Shown here: positions 1 through 8,679 of the stretch, piece by piece | How the letters are laid out: every line of letters begins with the position of its first letter | Numbering within the stretch: the stretch's first letter is position 1 | NCBI GenBank assembly: GCA_022842465.1 | Contig: JALHPN010000032.1 | Span: 1-53,543 of the forward strand | Source: Polyangiaceae bacterium | Lineage (GTDB): Bacteria; Myxococcota_A; Polyangia; Polyangiales; Polyangiaceae | Direction of reading: 5' to 3' | Length of the DNA: 53,543 bases | Translations under genes and position numbers: made by a program | Notes under the pieces: model-generated | The model's input: the letters and a program-made list of their open reading frames with translations, nothing else | Told to the model about the DNA's origin: nothing | Database searches by the model: none

Positions 1-986
1 ACGATCGCGCCGCCGTCTGCCGACGCGCGCACGTGCGCCGGAGCGCCGTCGTGGCGGTACCGTACGCGGACGCGCACCTCGCGCGGGAGCGAGACCCCCG
101 GCGCGAGCACGACGTCGGCGAGCAAGGCCTCGTCGCAGGCGAGGTCGTCCCCCGCGCCCACCTTCACGGTTGCCGTCGCCGGATCGATGTCGGTGACGAA
201 GGCGGGAGTGCCGAGCGCGATGCCGAGGCCCTTCCGCTGTCCGATCGTGAAGCGGTGCACGCCCTCGTGCGACCCGACGACGCGTCCCGCGTGATCGACG
301 ATCGGCCCCGGCCTCACGCGGCCTCGCGCGCGCTCCTCGACGAACGCCGCGTAGGCGCCGGCGCCTGTGCCGACGAAGCAGAGCTCCTGGCTCTCGCCCT
401 TCGTCGCGCCCGGGATGCTCCGCCGCACCGCCTCGGCTCGCACCTCCGCCTTCGTGCTCTCGCCGAGAGGGAAGAGGAGGCGCTCGATCTCCGCCCGCGC
501 CGTCGCGTAGAGGAAGTAGCTCTGGTCCTTCGTCGCGTCCCGGCCCTCGCGGAGGAACGGCGTCCCGTCGGGGTCGCGCGCGACGCGGACGTAGTGACCC
601 GTGGCGACGAGCTCGGCGCCGAGTCGATCCGCGAGGACGGTGAGCTCGCGGATCTTCACCCCGCGGTTGCATGCCGTGCACGGGCTCGGCGTCTCGCCGG
701 CGAGATACGCCTCGACGAAGGGCGCGACGACGGTGCGGGCGAAGAGCTCGCGCCGATCGAAGGTGAAGTGCGGTATGCCGATCGCGTCCGCCGTCCGGCG
801 TGCGTCGTACTGATCCTCCGGGGCGCAGCATCGCCCGTGGGCGCGCGCGTCGTCCTCCTCCGGGTAGTCCCAGAGGTGGAGCGTCACGCCGACGACCTCG
901 TATCCCTCGTCGACGAGGCGCGCGGCCGCCACCGCGGAGTCGACACCCCCGCTCATCGCGATGAGGACACGCGTTCGCTGCGTCAC
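1..986 (-). CDS. mnmA: tRNA-specific 2-thiouridylase MnmA (3' end cut by window)
   Basis: MnmA thiolates U34 of tRNAs for Lys, Glu and Gln in the cytoplasm, using ATP and a relayed persulfide sulfur. The protein opens with a GTG start at 986 and reads MTQRTRVLIAMSGGVDSAV, where SGGVDS is the PP-loop ATP-binding motif. The two family cysteines are visible in PSPCTACNRG (first catalytic Cys) and in SQELCFVG (second, persulfide-forming Cys). The central part carries GHYVRV and FTIGQRKGLG, both typical of the family. About 328 residues are present and the stop codon lies beyond position 1, so only the last part of the C-terminal beta-barrel is missing. It follows the inner-rod-like gene by 36 bases on the same strand and may be co-transcribed. 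Confidence 0.95.
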   Translation of the reverse strand, partial: MTQRTRVLIAMSGGVDSAVAAARLVDEGYEVVGVTLHLWDYPEEDDARAHGRCCAPEDQYDARRTADAIGIPHFTFDRRELFARTVVAPFVEAYLAGETPSPCTACNRGVKIRELTVLADRLGAELVATGHYVRVARDPDGTPFLREGRDATKDQSYFLYATARAEIERLLFPLGESTKAEVRAEAVRRSIPGATKGESQELCFVGTGAGAYAAFVEERARGRVRPGPIVDHAGRVVGSHEGVHRFTIGQRKGLGIALGTPAFVTDIDPATATVKVGAGDDLACDEALLADVVLAPGVSLPREVRVRVRYRHDGAPAHVRASADGGAI

Positions 987-1022
987 GAGCGTCGCTCTAC
1001 CCCAAGGGTGGTCGCCTCGCCA

Positions 1023-1454
1023 CTACTGCTGGCCCTGGAGCACCGTGCGGAGGCCGCTCGTCGCGCGGTCGACGAGCTTCGCGGAGAGGTCGACCGCCTC
1101 GCTGTAGCGGTAGATGCCGGCCTGGAGCGCGAGCAGATCTCCCGGCCCCATCTCCGCCGCGCCGGGTGCGAGCGCCCTCTTCACCAACGACTCGCCGCGA
1201 TCGACCTCGCGACCGAGCGCGCGCACCATCTTCCCGAACGGGCTCGGCTCCTCGGCGACGCCGACGGCCGCAGGCGTGGCCGCGTCGTCGACGGGCCGAG
1301 CGGGCTCGGTCCGCGAAGAGCGGAGGCGGAGCGGGTGGTCGCCGGAGGAGGCCGTCGTGGGAGAAGGGATCCCCCCGCGGGCGTAGGTCTCGACGCGCAT
1401 GACGGGCCGGTCGTCCGCCCCGTCGCGCGTGTTGCGAAGAATCGGCGAGGTCAC
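1023..1454 (-). CDS. Type III secretion inner-rod (SctI/YscI)-like protein
   Basis: A 143-residue protein with a low-complexity N-terminal two thirds and an ordered C-terminal helix containing LLALQAGIYRYSEAVDLSAK followed by LVDRATSGLRTVLQGQQ. This layout, a short helix that starts LL-x-LQ and ends near the C-terminus with -LQ-Q, resembles the SctI/YscI inner rod of type III secretion systems, which is related to flagellar FliE. I chose the GTG at 1454 because it overlaps the TGA of the upstream sigma factor (GTGA), a usual sign of translational coupling. An ATG at 1400 is also possible. No other secretion gene is in the window. The call rests on the C-terminal pattern only. Confidence 0.55.
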   Translation of the reverse strand: MTSPILRNTRDGADDRPVMRVETYARGGIPSPTTASSGDHPLRLRSSRTEPARPVDDAATPAAVGVAEEPSPFGKMVRALGREVDRGESLVKRALAPGAAEMGPGDLLALQAGIYRYSEAVDLSAKLVDRATSGLRTVLQGQQ

Positions 1455-2182
1455 ACGCGGGAGCGCTTCAGGCTCTTCGCGACGCCCTCGATCGCGCGCG
1501 CGTGGAGCCGGCTGGCCCACGACTTCGACAGGCCGATCTCGCGGGCAGCCTCCTCGAAGGTGACGTCGTCGAAGTAGTGTCGCATGAGCAGCGTCCGCTC
1601 CGCGTCCGGCCGCTCGGCGATCGCGGCGCGGATCTTGGCGAGGACCTCCGCGCGCGCGACGGCTTCCTCCGGGCTCTCGTCGGGATCCTGCGCGCGCTCG
1701 ATCGCTTCGTCGCCCTTCATGGAGAGGAACCCGATCGCCATCGCCATCGCGGCGGACGAGAGCTGGTCGCGCAGCGTCTCGGCGGCGACTTCGGGCGAAG
1801 GAGCCGGCGCGTTGCCCTGCTCCTCCGCCGCCGCCTCGTGCACGAAGTCGGCTGCCTGCATGGCGCGGAGCTTGCGGTAGACGCGACGAGGGAGGTTGCC
1901 CTGCGAGCGCACGGCGTCGATCATCGCGCCGCGCATCCGGAGGTTCGCCCAGCGGCGGAACGGCACGCCGCGCGACGCGTCGAAGCTCCGCGCGGCGGCG
2001 AGGAGGGCTTCCCGCCCTTGAGAAGCGAGATCATCCACCTGCACGTGCGGACCGAACTGCCGCCGCATCTGCCGTGCCAGGATGTCGACGAGATCGAGCC
2101 CCTCCTCGATCCGTGCGACGACCTCGGGCGGATCCTTCGGCGGCACGAGCCCACGATCACCGGAGCCACAGGCGGGAGTCAA
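1451..2182 (-). CDS. FliA-family (sigma-28-like) RNA polymerase sigma factor
   Basis: A 243-residue alternative sigma factor. Region 2 is clear: VDDLASQGREALLAAARSFD, then RGVPFRRWANLRMRGAMIDA and VRSQGNLPR, matching the FliA/WhiG pattern in which RIRGAMLDELR precedes PRSVR. Region 4 near the C-terminus reads LLMRHYFDDVTFEEAAREIG followed by LSKSWASRLHARA, the helix-turn-helix that reads the -35 element. An insert of about 40 residues rich in Ala and Glu lies between regions 2 and 4 where region 3 is expected, so region 3 is diverged. The longest frame starts with TTG at 2182, preceded by GGAAG; a GTG at 2146 would remove 12 residues. Its stop overlaps the start of the inner-rod-like gene, so it may control secretion or motility genes. 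Confidence 0.8.
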   Translation of the reverse strand: MTPACGSGDRGLVPPKDPPEVVARIEEGLDLVDILARQMRRQFGPHVQVDDLASQGREALLAAARSFDASRGVPFRRWANLRMRGAMIDAVRSQGNLPRRVYRKLRAMQAADFVHEAAAEEQGNAPAPSPEVAAETLRDQLSSAAMAMAIGFLSMKGDEAIERAQDPDESPEEAVARAEVLAKIRAAIAERPDAERTLLMRHYFDDVTFEEAAREIGLSKSWASRLHARAIEGVAKSLKRSRV

Positions 2183-2310
2183 GAGACGACTCGCTTCCGT
2201 CCTGCGTTCCGCCGATCGGGTCGGCCGTCCCCCTTTCGGTCTCGTGGAAGGATGCTAGGGTGCGCGCAAGGTAGCGGTTCGTTCGTCGCGTCAGCGCGTA
2301 GGTGGAGTGG

Positions 2311-3012
2311 ATGACGGAGGGCAGGAAGCCGAGCGAGAAGGACGTCACCTCCGTGCGCCTCGCCGCGAGCGAGCGCGCCCGGTCGGTGGACCCTCGCACG
2401 CATGCCGCGTGGCGAACGTGGCTCTCCGCGCTCGGTCACGATCCGGACGCGGTCACGGCCGCCGCGCTCGCCTACGAGTCCCTAGGGCCCGAGGGGCGCG
2501 ACGCCTGGCTCGAAGCGCTCGAGGCGGACGCCGCCGAGGTGACCATCCCGAAGATCGCGCTCTTCGCGCCGCTCCTCGCGGTGGAGCACGACGACGAGCG
2601 GCGCTTCCGCATCGCGACGCACGTGACGGACGCACCGCGGAAGAGCACGCCGCCGCGCGCTCTCGTGGGCACGCCCGCGGGGGGAGCGAGCCCGGGGGCG
2701 CGCGTCTGCGTGATCGTCTCGCCGCTCTACCTCGACTTCGTGGAGATCCTCACGTGCCGCTTCGATCCCGATCATGGGATCCACGAGACGAAGCACGAAT
2801 GGCTCGCGCACGTGCGCCGGCTCGAGGACCTCCCCCGCGAGCTCGGGACGAAGCTGGTCGACGTGCCGCTCGCCCACGTCGTCGAGGATCTCGCCCACGC
2901 GGTCGTCGCCGACCGTCGCGCGGGGCGCCCTGCGCCCGAGGACCTCCTCCGCTACATCGATCTCTTCGGCCTCGACGGGCACGGAGGAGGCGGGCAGGAG
3001 GGGCAGCCGTGA
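2311..3012 (+). CDS. Hypothetical protein, first gene of a coupled three-gene operon
   Basis: A 233-residue soluble protein that I do not recognise. It has no signal peptide or membrane segment. The middle third contains a hydrophobic beta-rich part (ARVCVIVSPLYLDFVEILTC) and a tail of Gly and Gln. I chose the ATG at 2311 because GGTGGAG lies just upstream; a GTG at 2302 is in frame. Its TGA overlaps the GTG start of the next gene, so both are probably made in fixed ratio. It is transcribed divergently from the sigma factor gene at 1451-2182. Confidence 0.65.
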   Translation: MTEGRKPSEKDVTSVRLAASERARSVDPRTHAAWRTWLSALGHDPDAVTAAALAYESLGPEGRDAWLEALEADAAEVTIPKIALFAPLLAVEHDDERRFRIATHVTDAPRKSTPPRALVGTPAGGASPGARVCVIVSPLYLDFVEILTCRFDPDHGIHETKHEWLAHVRRLEDLPRELGTKLVDVPLAHVVEDLAHAVVADRRAGRPAPEDLLRYIDLFGLDGHGGGGQEGQP

Positions 3013-3668
3013 GCCACGACCGCCCCGACCTCGACGGTCGCTGCGGGACGTGCGCGCGCTTCGTCCGCGTGATCGAGACGGTCGACCAGAACGGCGAGGT
3101 GAAGCGCAAGGGCGAGTGTCTCCTCGGCGTCTGGGCGCCGCCGCTCTTCGAGACGAACACCTGCCGGCAGTACGTGAAGCGCGGCACGTTCACGGCGAAG
3201 CCGGCGCCGCGTGAGCGCGTGCGCTCGAGCACGCCTCGCGCGCCGCGCGCTGCCGGGTCGCCACCACCGCCGCGTGAGCCCTACGTCTTCACCCTGCCCG
3301 AGGAGTTGCTCGACATGAACGCTGACGAGTTCCGCATGGTCCTCCGCGAAGTCATCCGCGACGAGCTCGGCGTCGCCGACGTCTCGATGGGGGGGCGCTG
3401 GGAAGGCGGCGAAGTGATCTTGAAGCCCGGCAAGGAGGGCACGGCGGAGAAGCGCATCCCGCTCGAGGCGCTCTTCAACAAGGTCGTCCTCATCCGCGAC
3501 AAGCTCCGTGTCCTCGAGCAGAAGATCAACGCGAACGCGAAGCTCACCGCCGAGGAGAAGGTGCAGATGCAGCAGTACGTGACCGGCTGCTACGGCTCGC
3601 TCACCACGTTCAACGTGCTCTTCGCCGACAAGGCGGATCACTTCGTGGGGCAGAAGGGGGACGATTGA
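3009..3668 (+). CDS. Hypothetical protein with N-terminal Cys4 motif and helical C-terminus
   Basis: A 219-residue protein of unknown function. Residues 8 to 55 contain CGTCARF, GECLLG and TNTCRQYV, four cysteines spaced like a small zinc-binding knuckle. A Pro/Arg/Ser-rich linker follows. The C-terminal 130 residues look ordered, beginning YVFTLPEELLDMNADEFRMV and including a predicted coiled helix, VVLIRDKLRVLEQKINANAK. The GTG start at 3009 overlaps the previous stop (GTGA), and its own TGA overlaps the TTG start of the next gene. Tight coupling on both sides suggests that the three products act together. Confidence 0.65.
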   Translation: MSHDRPDLDGRCGTCARFVRVIETVDQNGEVKRKGECLLGVWAPPLFETNTCRQYVKRGTFTAKPAPRERVRSSTPRAPRAAGSPPPPREPYVFTLPEELLDMNADEFRMVLREVIRDELGVADVSMGGRWEGGEVILKPGKEGTAEKRIPLEALFNKVVLIRDKLRVLEQKINANAKLTAEEKVQMQQYVTGCYGSLTTFNVLFADKADHFVGQKGDD

Positions 3669-4210
3669 GGCGCCTGGCGACGCTCGCCTTCGCGATCGCC
3701 TCCGCCTCGGTCCTCGGCTGCGGGGAGAAGAAGCCCGCGGAAGGGCCGCCCATCGGCACCAGCCATCACGACGGGACCGCGGGCCCGCCCGTCCTCTCCG
3801 ACAAGGCCGTGACCTACGTGTTCGAGTCGATCGACGAGCGCCCGATCTCGTCGGAGGCGATGGCCGGCAAGCTCACCGTCCTCACGTTCTTCACGACCGG
3901 CTCGATCGACGCGCAGGCCCAGCTCGGCTACCTCGTCGCGATGTCCGCCCACGACGGCGCGAAGGTGAACTACGCGGCCGTCGGCCTCCATCCGCGCCGC
4001 GAGATCATGCTCGTCGACGCCCTCGCGCGCACGGTCCGCGCGACGTTCCCCGTCGGCATCGGCGACGCCGCCGCCCTCTCGTCTCCCGCCTCGCCCTTCG
4101 GCGAAATCGCCGCGGTCCCCACCACCGTCATCCTCGACGCCCGCGGCCGCCTCCTCTGGAAGCGCACCGGCCTCGCCAAATCCGACGAGCTCCGCAGCCA
4201 CATGAAGTGA
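3665..4210 (+). CDS. Thioredoxin-fold (TlpA-like) lipoprotein lacking the CxxC motif
   Basis: A 181-residue predicted lipoprotein. The N-terminus MRRLATLAFAIASASVLGCG ends in a lipobox (VLGC), so the mature protein should be membrane-anchored. The rest follows the TlpA/redoxin order: a strand with VLTFFTT, a helix, a second strand, then VPTTVILDARGRLLWKRTG, which holds the cis-proline loop typical of thioredoxin folds. Where TlpA-like proteins have CxxC, this protein has SIDA, so it cannot carry out disulfide exchange and is more likely a binding or scaffold protein. The TTG start at 3665 overlaps the stop of the preceding gene. Confidence 0.65.
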   Translation: MRRLATLAFAIASASVLGCGEKKPAEGPPIGTSHHDGTAGPPVLSDKAVTYVFESIDERPISSEAMAGKLTVLTFFTTGSIDAQAQLGYLVAMSAHDGAKVNYAAVGLHPRREIMLVDALARTVRATFPVGIGDAAALSSPASPFGEIAAVPTTVILDARGRLLWKRTGLAKSDELRSHMK

Positions 4211-4304
4211 ACGGGGCCATCCGGGCCCGATACCTTCGCGCTGCCGTCGTCGCCTCACCGCTCGGTCTCGGACCCGGCTGACCCATTCACGGGGTCACGG
4301 CGGC

Positions 4305-5270
4305 CTACTTCGCCGGGGCGGCGAGGGGGACGGAGGTCGAGGAGCCGGCGCCCCAGAAGCGGAGGCCGGCGGGGGCGTTGGAGACGGGGATCTCCGCGGT
4401 GGCCATCTGCGCGCCGTTGAACGTGACCTCGAAGAGCTTGCCGCTGTCGTCGAAGCCGTAGACGGAGCCGCCCCAGAAGGCGAGACCGAAGACGCTGTCG
4501 TGCCCGATGTTGCCCCAGAACTTCACGACCCTGCCGTTCTTCGCGTCGACCTCGACGAGGCAGTCGTTCTCGGAGCACGAGCCCTTGTTCGTGCCGTTCT
4601 TCACGGTGAGGAACGCCTTGCCCGGCGTCTTGCCGTCCTCCGAGCCCTTCACAGCGACGACGTCGCCGCTGGAGATGAGGTCGCCGCTCGAGAGGCTCCC
4701 GATCGTCGAGATCGCCCCCGTCGTCGTGTCGATCCGGACGTACTGGTCGTCGTTGTAGCCGACGAGCGCCTCGGCGTTCGCGTCCACGGTCCCCTTCGGC
4801 ACGAAGGAGAGCGAGTTGGGGTACTTGCCGGTCTTCACGAGCGTGCAGCGCGCGGTCGCCTTGTCGACCTTGAAGAGGCCGCCCTCACCGCCCGCCGAGG
4901 GGTTCGTCGTCGCGTAGAGGTTCGACGCCTCGTCGAGGGCGATGTCGATGACGTTCGAGCAGCCGTCGAAGTCGCCGACCTTCGCGACGGCTTTCGTCTG
5001 CGGATCGAGGCGGAAGAGCGTCGTCGCGCTGTTGCCGAAGACCTCCGCCGTCTCGACGGGTTTCCCGGGGGCGGGCGGCGGCTCCTTGCCGAAGTCTCCC
5101 GTCGGAGCCGCGGTCGCCGAGGGCTCGATCGGCGACTGCTGCGAGCCGTCGAAGCCTCCGCGGCCCTCGCCGGCGCTGCATGCGGCGAGGGTCGCCGCCG
5201 CGGCCGAAGCGACCAGCGCAAGAGACGAGAAGGGCAAGGAGAAGCGCGTCGCGAGGCGGCGGCGGGGCAT
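4305..5270 (-). CDS. Predicted beta-propeller-like lipoprotein
   Basis: A 321-residue exported lipoprotein of unknown role. The start at 5270 gives a good signal peptide (MPRRRLATRFSLPFSSLALV, then a run of Ala) ending in the lipobox LAAC. A GTG at 5297 would add nine residues. After a Pro/Ser/Thr-rich linker the protein repeats units of the form LFRLDPQTKAVAKVGDFDG, LYATTNP, GLFKVDKATARCTLV, YVRIDTTTGAISTIG and LFEVTFNG. This is the rhythm of propeller blades in proteins that resemble SMP-30 or Ig-lectin-type propellers. A TAGGGT hexamer lies ten bases upstream of the ATG. It stands alone, 101 bases from the ligase gene on the same strand. Confidence 0.6.
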   Translation of the reverse strand: MPRRRLATRFSLPFSSLALVASAAAATLAACSAGEGRGGFDGSQQSPIEPSATAAPTGDFGKEPPPAPGKPVETAEVFGNSATTLFRLDPQTKAVAKVGDFDGCSNVIDIALDEASNLYATTNPSAGGEGGLFKVDKATARCTLVKTGKYPNSLSFVPKGTVDANAEALVGYNDDQYVRIDTTTGAISTIGSLSSGDLISSGDVVAVKGSEDGKTPGKAFLTVKNGTNKGSCSENDCLVEVDAKNGRVVKFWGNIGHDSVFGLAFWGGSVYGFDDSGKLFEVTFNGAQMATAEIPVSNAPAGLRFWGAGSSTSVPLAAPAK

Positions 5271-5370
5271 GGTGCCGGCGACCCTAGCGCCGATCACGGG
5301 ATCGGCAACTCACCACCGCGTCTCTTCGCTGGAAATTTGCGTTCGTCGCCGCGCCGTCGTCACGGCCGCG

Positions 5371-6876
5371 TCACCCGCGACCCTCGCGTAGAGCGCGCGC
5401 GAGGGTCGGCTTCACGACCTTTCCGACGGCGTTCCTCGGCAATTCCGCCATGAAGACGAAGTCTTTCGGCACCTTGTACGGCGCGAGCCGCTCGCGGACG
5501 AACCCGCGGAGGGCGACGTCGTCGGCGACGGCGCCCGGACGGCGGACGACGCACGCGACGACCCGGTCGCCCCACGCCTCGTCCGGGATCCCGACGACGG
5601 CGACCTCGAGGACCGCGGGGTGCTCGCGGAGCACCTCCTCGATCTCGAGGGCGCTCAGCTTGTAGCCGCCGCTCTTCAGGATGTCGACGCTCGTACGGCC
5701 GAGGATCCGGAACGGGCGGGAGACGAAGGCCGCGTCACGCGTGACGGTGTCGCCGGTCCGGAACCAGGGCGGGCCGCCGTCCGCGGCGGCGACGAAGGCC
5801 TGCTCGGTCTCCTCGGGGCGCTCGTGGTACCCGGCGAACACGCTCGGCCCCCGGATCCACAGCTCGCCGACCTCTGCGTCCGCGCCGTCCTCGCCGACGA
5901 TGCGCGCGAGGACGCTGGGGAGCGGGAGCCCGACCGAGCCGGGGATGCGCTCGCCGACGAGCGAATTCGTGATGCCGACGCCGATCTCGGTCATGCCGAA
6001 GCGCTCGAGCGGGTAAGACCCCGTGATCGCGCGCCAGCGCTCCGCGAGCGAGACGGGGAGGGCAGCGCTGCCGCTCGTCGCCAGGCGGAGAGCGCGGGCG
6101 CCGAACGTCCACCGCGCGCGCGTCGCTTCGTCGGCGTCGTCGAACGCCGCGAAGAGGCGGTGGTACATCGCGGGCACGGCCATGAAGACGGTCGCGTCCG
6201 TCATCGCGTCCCAGATCCGCGCGGCGTCGAAGGTGGTCGTGCGGACCGTCGCGCCCGCCCCGAGGGCGGTGAGGAGCGCGATGGCGAGGCCGTGCATGTG
6301 ATGGAGCGGCAGCGCGTGGAGGAGGACGTCGGCGTCCGAGAAGCCCCACGCCTCCGCGACGAGCTCCTGCTGCACGCCGAGGTTTCCGTGCGTGAGGATC
6401 GCGCCCTTGGGTTTCCCGGTCGTCCCGCTCGTGTAGAGCTGGAGCGCGGGCGCCGAGGCGTCGATCTCGGGGAGAGCCGCCGGCGCGGGGCTCGTCGCGA
6501 CGGCGGCCTCGACGTGCGCGATCCGGACCTTCGCGCTCGCGAGCGGCGCGGCGAGGCGCCCGTGGGCCTCGTCGACGAGGAGGATCGCCACGCGGGCGTC
6601 CTCGCAGAAGTACGCGGTCTCCGGGAGCGGGTGGAGGGGGGAGAGGACGACGACGACCCCGCCCGCGAGCAGCACGCCGAAGAACGCGGAGACGAACGCG
6701 GCGCCCGGCGAGATCAGGAGCGCGACGCGCGTGCCCCGCTCGATCGGCGCGAGCGACGAGGCCACGGCGCGAGCGCCGCGGACGACGTCCCGGTAGGCGT
6801 GACCGCCGCGCCCGTCGACGACCGCGAGGTGCGCGTCGTCCGCGCGCGACGTGAAGCGGGAGAGGAGCGAGCCCAT
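5371..6876 (-). CDS. Acyl-CoA synthetase, malonyl-CoA synthetase (MatB/ACSF3)-like
   Basis: A 501-residue ANL-superfamily adenylating enzyme expected to make an acyl-AMP and then the CoA thioester in the cytoplasm. The A3 loop YTSGTTGKPKGAILTHGN, the A5 motif ERFGMTEIG, the A7/A8 region WFRTGDT and GGYKLSALEIEEVLREHP, and the C-terminal A10 lysine in LPRNAVGKVVKP are all intact. The stretch GRTSVDILKSGGYKLSALEI is close to what I remember of ACSF3, the mitochondrial malonyl-CoA synthetase, and the IPGSVGLPLP segment is also shared with it. Malonate or methylmalonate is therefore the best substrate guess, but specificity cannot be fixed by eye. A GGAG sequence seven bases before the ATG could serve as its ribosome binding site. 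Confidence 0.8.
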   Translation of the reverse strand: MGSLLSRFTSRADDAHLAVVDGRGGHAYRDVVRGARAVASSLAPIERGTRVALLISPGAAFVSAFFGVLLAGGVVVVLSPLHPLPETAYFCEDARVAILLVDEAHGRLAAPLASAKVRIAHVEAAVATSPAPAALPEIDASAPALQLYTSGTTGKPKGAILTHGNLGVQQELVAEAWGFSDADVLLHALPLHHMHGLAIALLTALGAGATVRTTTFDAARIWDAMTDATVFMAVPAMYHRLFAAFDDADEATRARWTFGARALRLATSGSAALPVSLAERWRAITGSYPLERFGMTEIGVGITNSLVGERIPGSVGLPLPSVLARIVGEDGADAEVGELWIRGPSVFAGYHERPEETEQAFVAAADGGPPWFRTGDTVTRDAAFVSRPFRILGRTSVDILKSGGYKLSALEIEEVLREHPAVLEVAVVGIPDEAWGDRVVACVVRRPGAVADDVALRGFVRERLAPYKVPKDFVFMAELPRNAVGKVVKPTLARALREGRG

Positions 6877-6898
6877 CGACGCGCTCCTACCACGGTCG

Positions 6899-8677
6899 TC
6901 AGTGGAGGTCGCCGACCAGCCAGGCCTGGGCCGGCACGAGGACCTCCTCCGGCGCCGCCCCGCCGTGGCTCAGGCGGCCGCGCCGATCGATCGTGAAGCC
7001 GTGGTCGCCGACGACGTAGAGGAGCGTCCGCGGAGGGAGAGACGCGACATGCCGCAGGATCGCCTCGCCGACCGCCTCGCCGATCACGGGGAGGGCGGAC
7101 GTGACGTCCGCCGTCTGCGCGAGCAGCGAGGGCACCACGTCGAGCTTCCACAGCTCACGGGAGCCGACGCGGAGACGCCGCGCGTGCTCGGCCGTGCGCC
7201 CGCGAAGCGACTCGGTGGGCGCATCGCCCTGCGAGGGCGCCCTCAGCGCGTCGACGCCGCGGGCGAGCGTCTCGAGCTGACGCATGGTCGTCGTCGGCAT
7301 CGCGCTCCAGAGGAGCGACTCGGAGGTGAGCGAGACGCGCCCGGCGCCCAGGCGGGTGAGCGTGTCCCGCGCGAACGCGCCGACGTCCTGACGGAGCGAG
7401 TCGACGAGGAGGACCTGCATGGTCCTCGCGTTCGTCGCGCGCGCCTGCTTCATCGCGATGTCGAAGGCGTCCATGACCATCCGCGGGCGCCTCGTCGTCA
7501 CGCCGAACGTGGCGGACGCGTCCAGATAGGCGCGCTCGAAGGCGCGGCTGAACTCGTCGTGGGCGCGGAGGGCGCGCGGATCGTCGAGGCCGTTCGCGAT
7601 CGCGATCGAGAGCGGCATGTAGCTCTCGGCAAAGAGCTTCTCGAACGCGCCGAGCGGCTGCGGGCCGCGGGTCGCGGAGAGCGCGAGGGCCCAGGCGCGC
7701 CATACGTCCGAGGCGCCGGAGACCGGCACGCCCGCCGTGGTACGCGCCAGGGAGGCCACCGCCGGCGGGTGCGCGAGCGGAGACGTCTCGCGCGGGACGG
7801 GCTCCTCGGCCTGCGGATCGATGGTCGGGGCGGCGAGGCTCGCGTCGTCCTCGACGACCTCCCCGAGGATCTCTTCCTCCTCGTCGTCGACGAGGTCGCT
7901 CTCGTCGAGCGGTTCGGCGCGGAGCTCGTCGGCGGCGGCGAGGGGCTCCGTGCTCGCGTCGGGCGCCTCCTCGTCGAGGTCGTCCGACGCCAGCGCGTCG
8001 CCGCTGATCCGCGCCTCGACCATCACGATCGGCGCCGTCGCCACCGGCGGCAGGCTCGGCGTGGCGATCCCGTCGTTCGCGCGCGGCGCCTCGGGCGCCG
8101 TGATCCACCGGGTGATCGGCACCGGCGGCTCGTAGACGTGCGCGCGTCGATCCGCGTCGTCCAAGAGCAGCACGACGGGTCGATCGTGCGTGCACCGCGC
8201 GAAGAAGCGGACGGTCGCGCTGTCGTCGGGCGTCAGCGTGGCGTCGGCCTGCGGCACGACGGACCCGAGGAGGAGCGCGATGCCGCACGCGCCGACGCTC
8301 CGGGCGCGGAACAGCTGATCCGCGAGGCGCGCCTCCACGTCGTCCGGCGACGCCGACCAGCTCGAGAGGTACGGCGACGGCGCGCCGCGCGCCGCGAGCT
8401 CCCGCTCGATGCGCGCATCGACGTGCTCGGCGAGGTGCCCGCGCCGCTCGTCCGGGAGCGCCGGGACGACGACCACGAGGGCGCCGGCGCCGAGGAGCTC
8501 GGCGCGCCGCTGGAGCTGCTCCTCGGGGCTCGCGAAGGCGAGCTCGCCCGCGAGCGACGTCGTCGCCATCGGGGGGCTCGGCGTGGGCGCCGGGCCTTCG
8601 CCCTCCTCGAACAGCGCGAGCTGCCGCGTGCGGGGCGACGTGGCGACCACGGGGGACTCCGGCGCGGTGAGCTCCAT
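6899..8677 (-). CDS. PglZ-like (alkaline phosphatase superfamily) domain protein
   Basis: A 592-residue cytoplasmic protein. Residues 1-300 are of low complexity, with a strongly acidic stretch (DDEEEEILGEVVEDD). The C-terminal 170 residues show the order of a PglZ domain: VLLVDSLRQDV (about residues 422-432), a helical middle part, then LLYVVGDHGFTIDRRGRLSH and GGAAPEEVLVP (about 553-582). In PglZ the first motif supplies a metal-ligand Asp, and DHG and SHGG close the site. The usual Thr/Ser-rich nucleophile segment is represented only by PTTTM. PglZ proteins are known from BREX phage defence and from two-component regulators, but no other BREX gene is nearby. I chose the ATG at 8677; the small ORF 8680-8823 ends just before it (TGAGCATG). 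Confidence 0.6.
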   Translation of the reverse strand: MELTAPESPVVATSPRTRQLALFEEGEGPAPTPSPPMATTSLAGELAFASPEEQLQRRAELLGAGALVVVVPALPDERRGHLAEHVDARIERELAARGAPSPYLSSWSASPDDVEARLADQLFRARSVGACGIALLLGSVVPQADATLTPDDSATVRFFARCTHDRPVVLLLDDADRRAHVYEPPVPITRWITAPEAPRANDGIATPSLPPVATAPIVMVEARISGDALASDDLDEEAPDASTEPLAAADELRAEPLDESDLVDDEEEEILGEVVEDDASLAAPTIDPQAEEPVPRETSPLAHPPAVASLARTTAGVPVSGASDVWRAWALALSATRGPQPLGAFEKLFAESYMPLSIAIANGLDDPRALRAHDEFSRAFERAYLDASATFGVTTRRPRMVMDAFDIAMKQARATNARTMQVLLVDSLRQDVGAFARDTLTRLGAGRVSLTSESLLWSAMPTTTMRQLETLARGVDALRAPSQGDAPTESLRGRTAEHARRLRVGSRELWKLDVVPSLLAQTADVTSALPVIGEAVGEAILRHVASLPPRTLLYVVGDHGFTIDRRGRLSHGGAAPEEVLVPAQAWLVGDLH

Positions 8678-8679
8678 GC

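Noticed and set aside
6874..6887. TAGGAG before the ligase start as a leaderless -10 box
   Set aside because: GGAG in the same sequence is at normal Shine-Dalgarno distance, so the site was not counted among the leaderless candidates.
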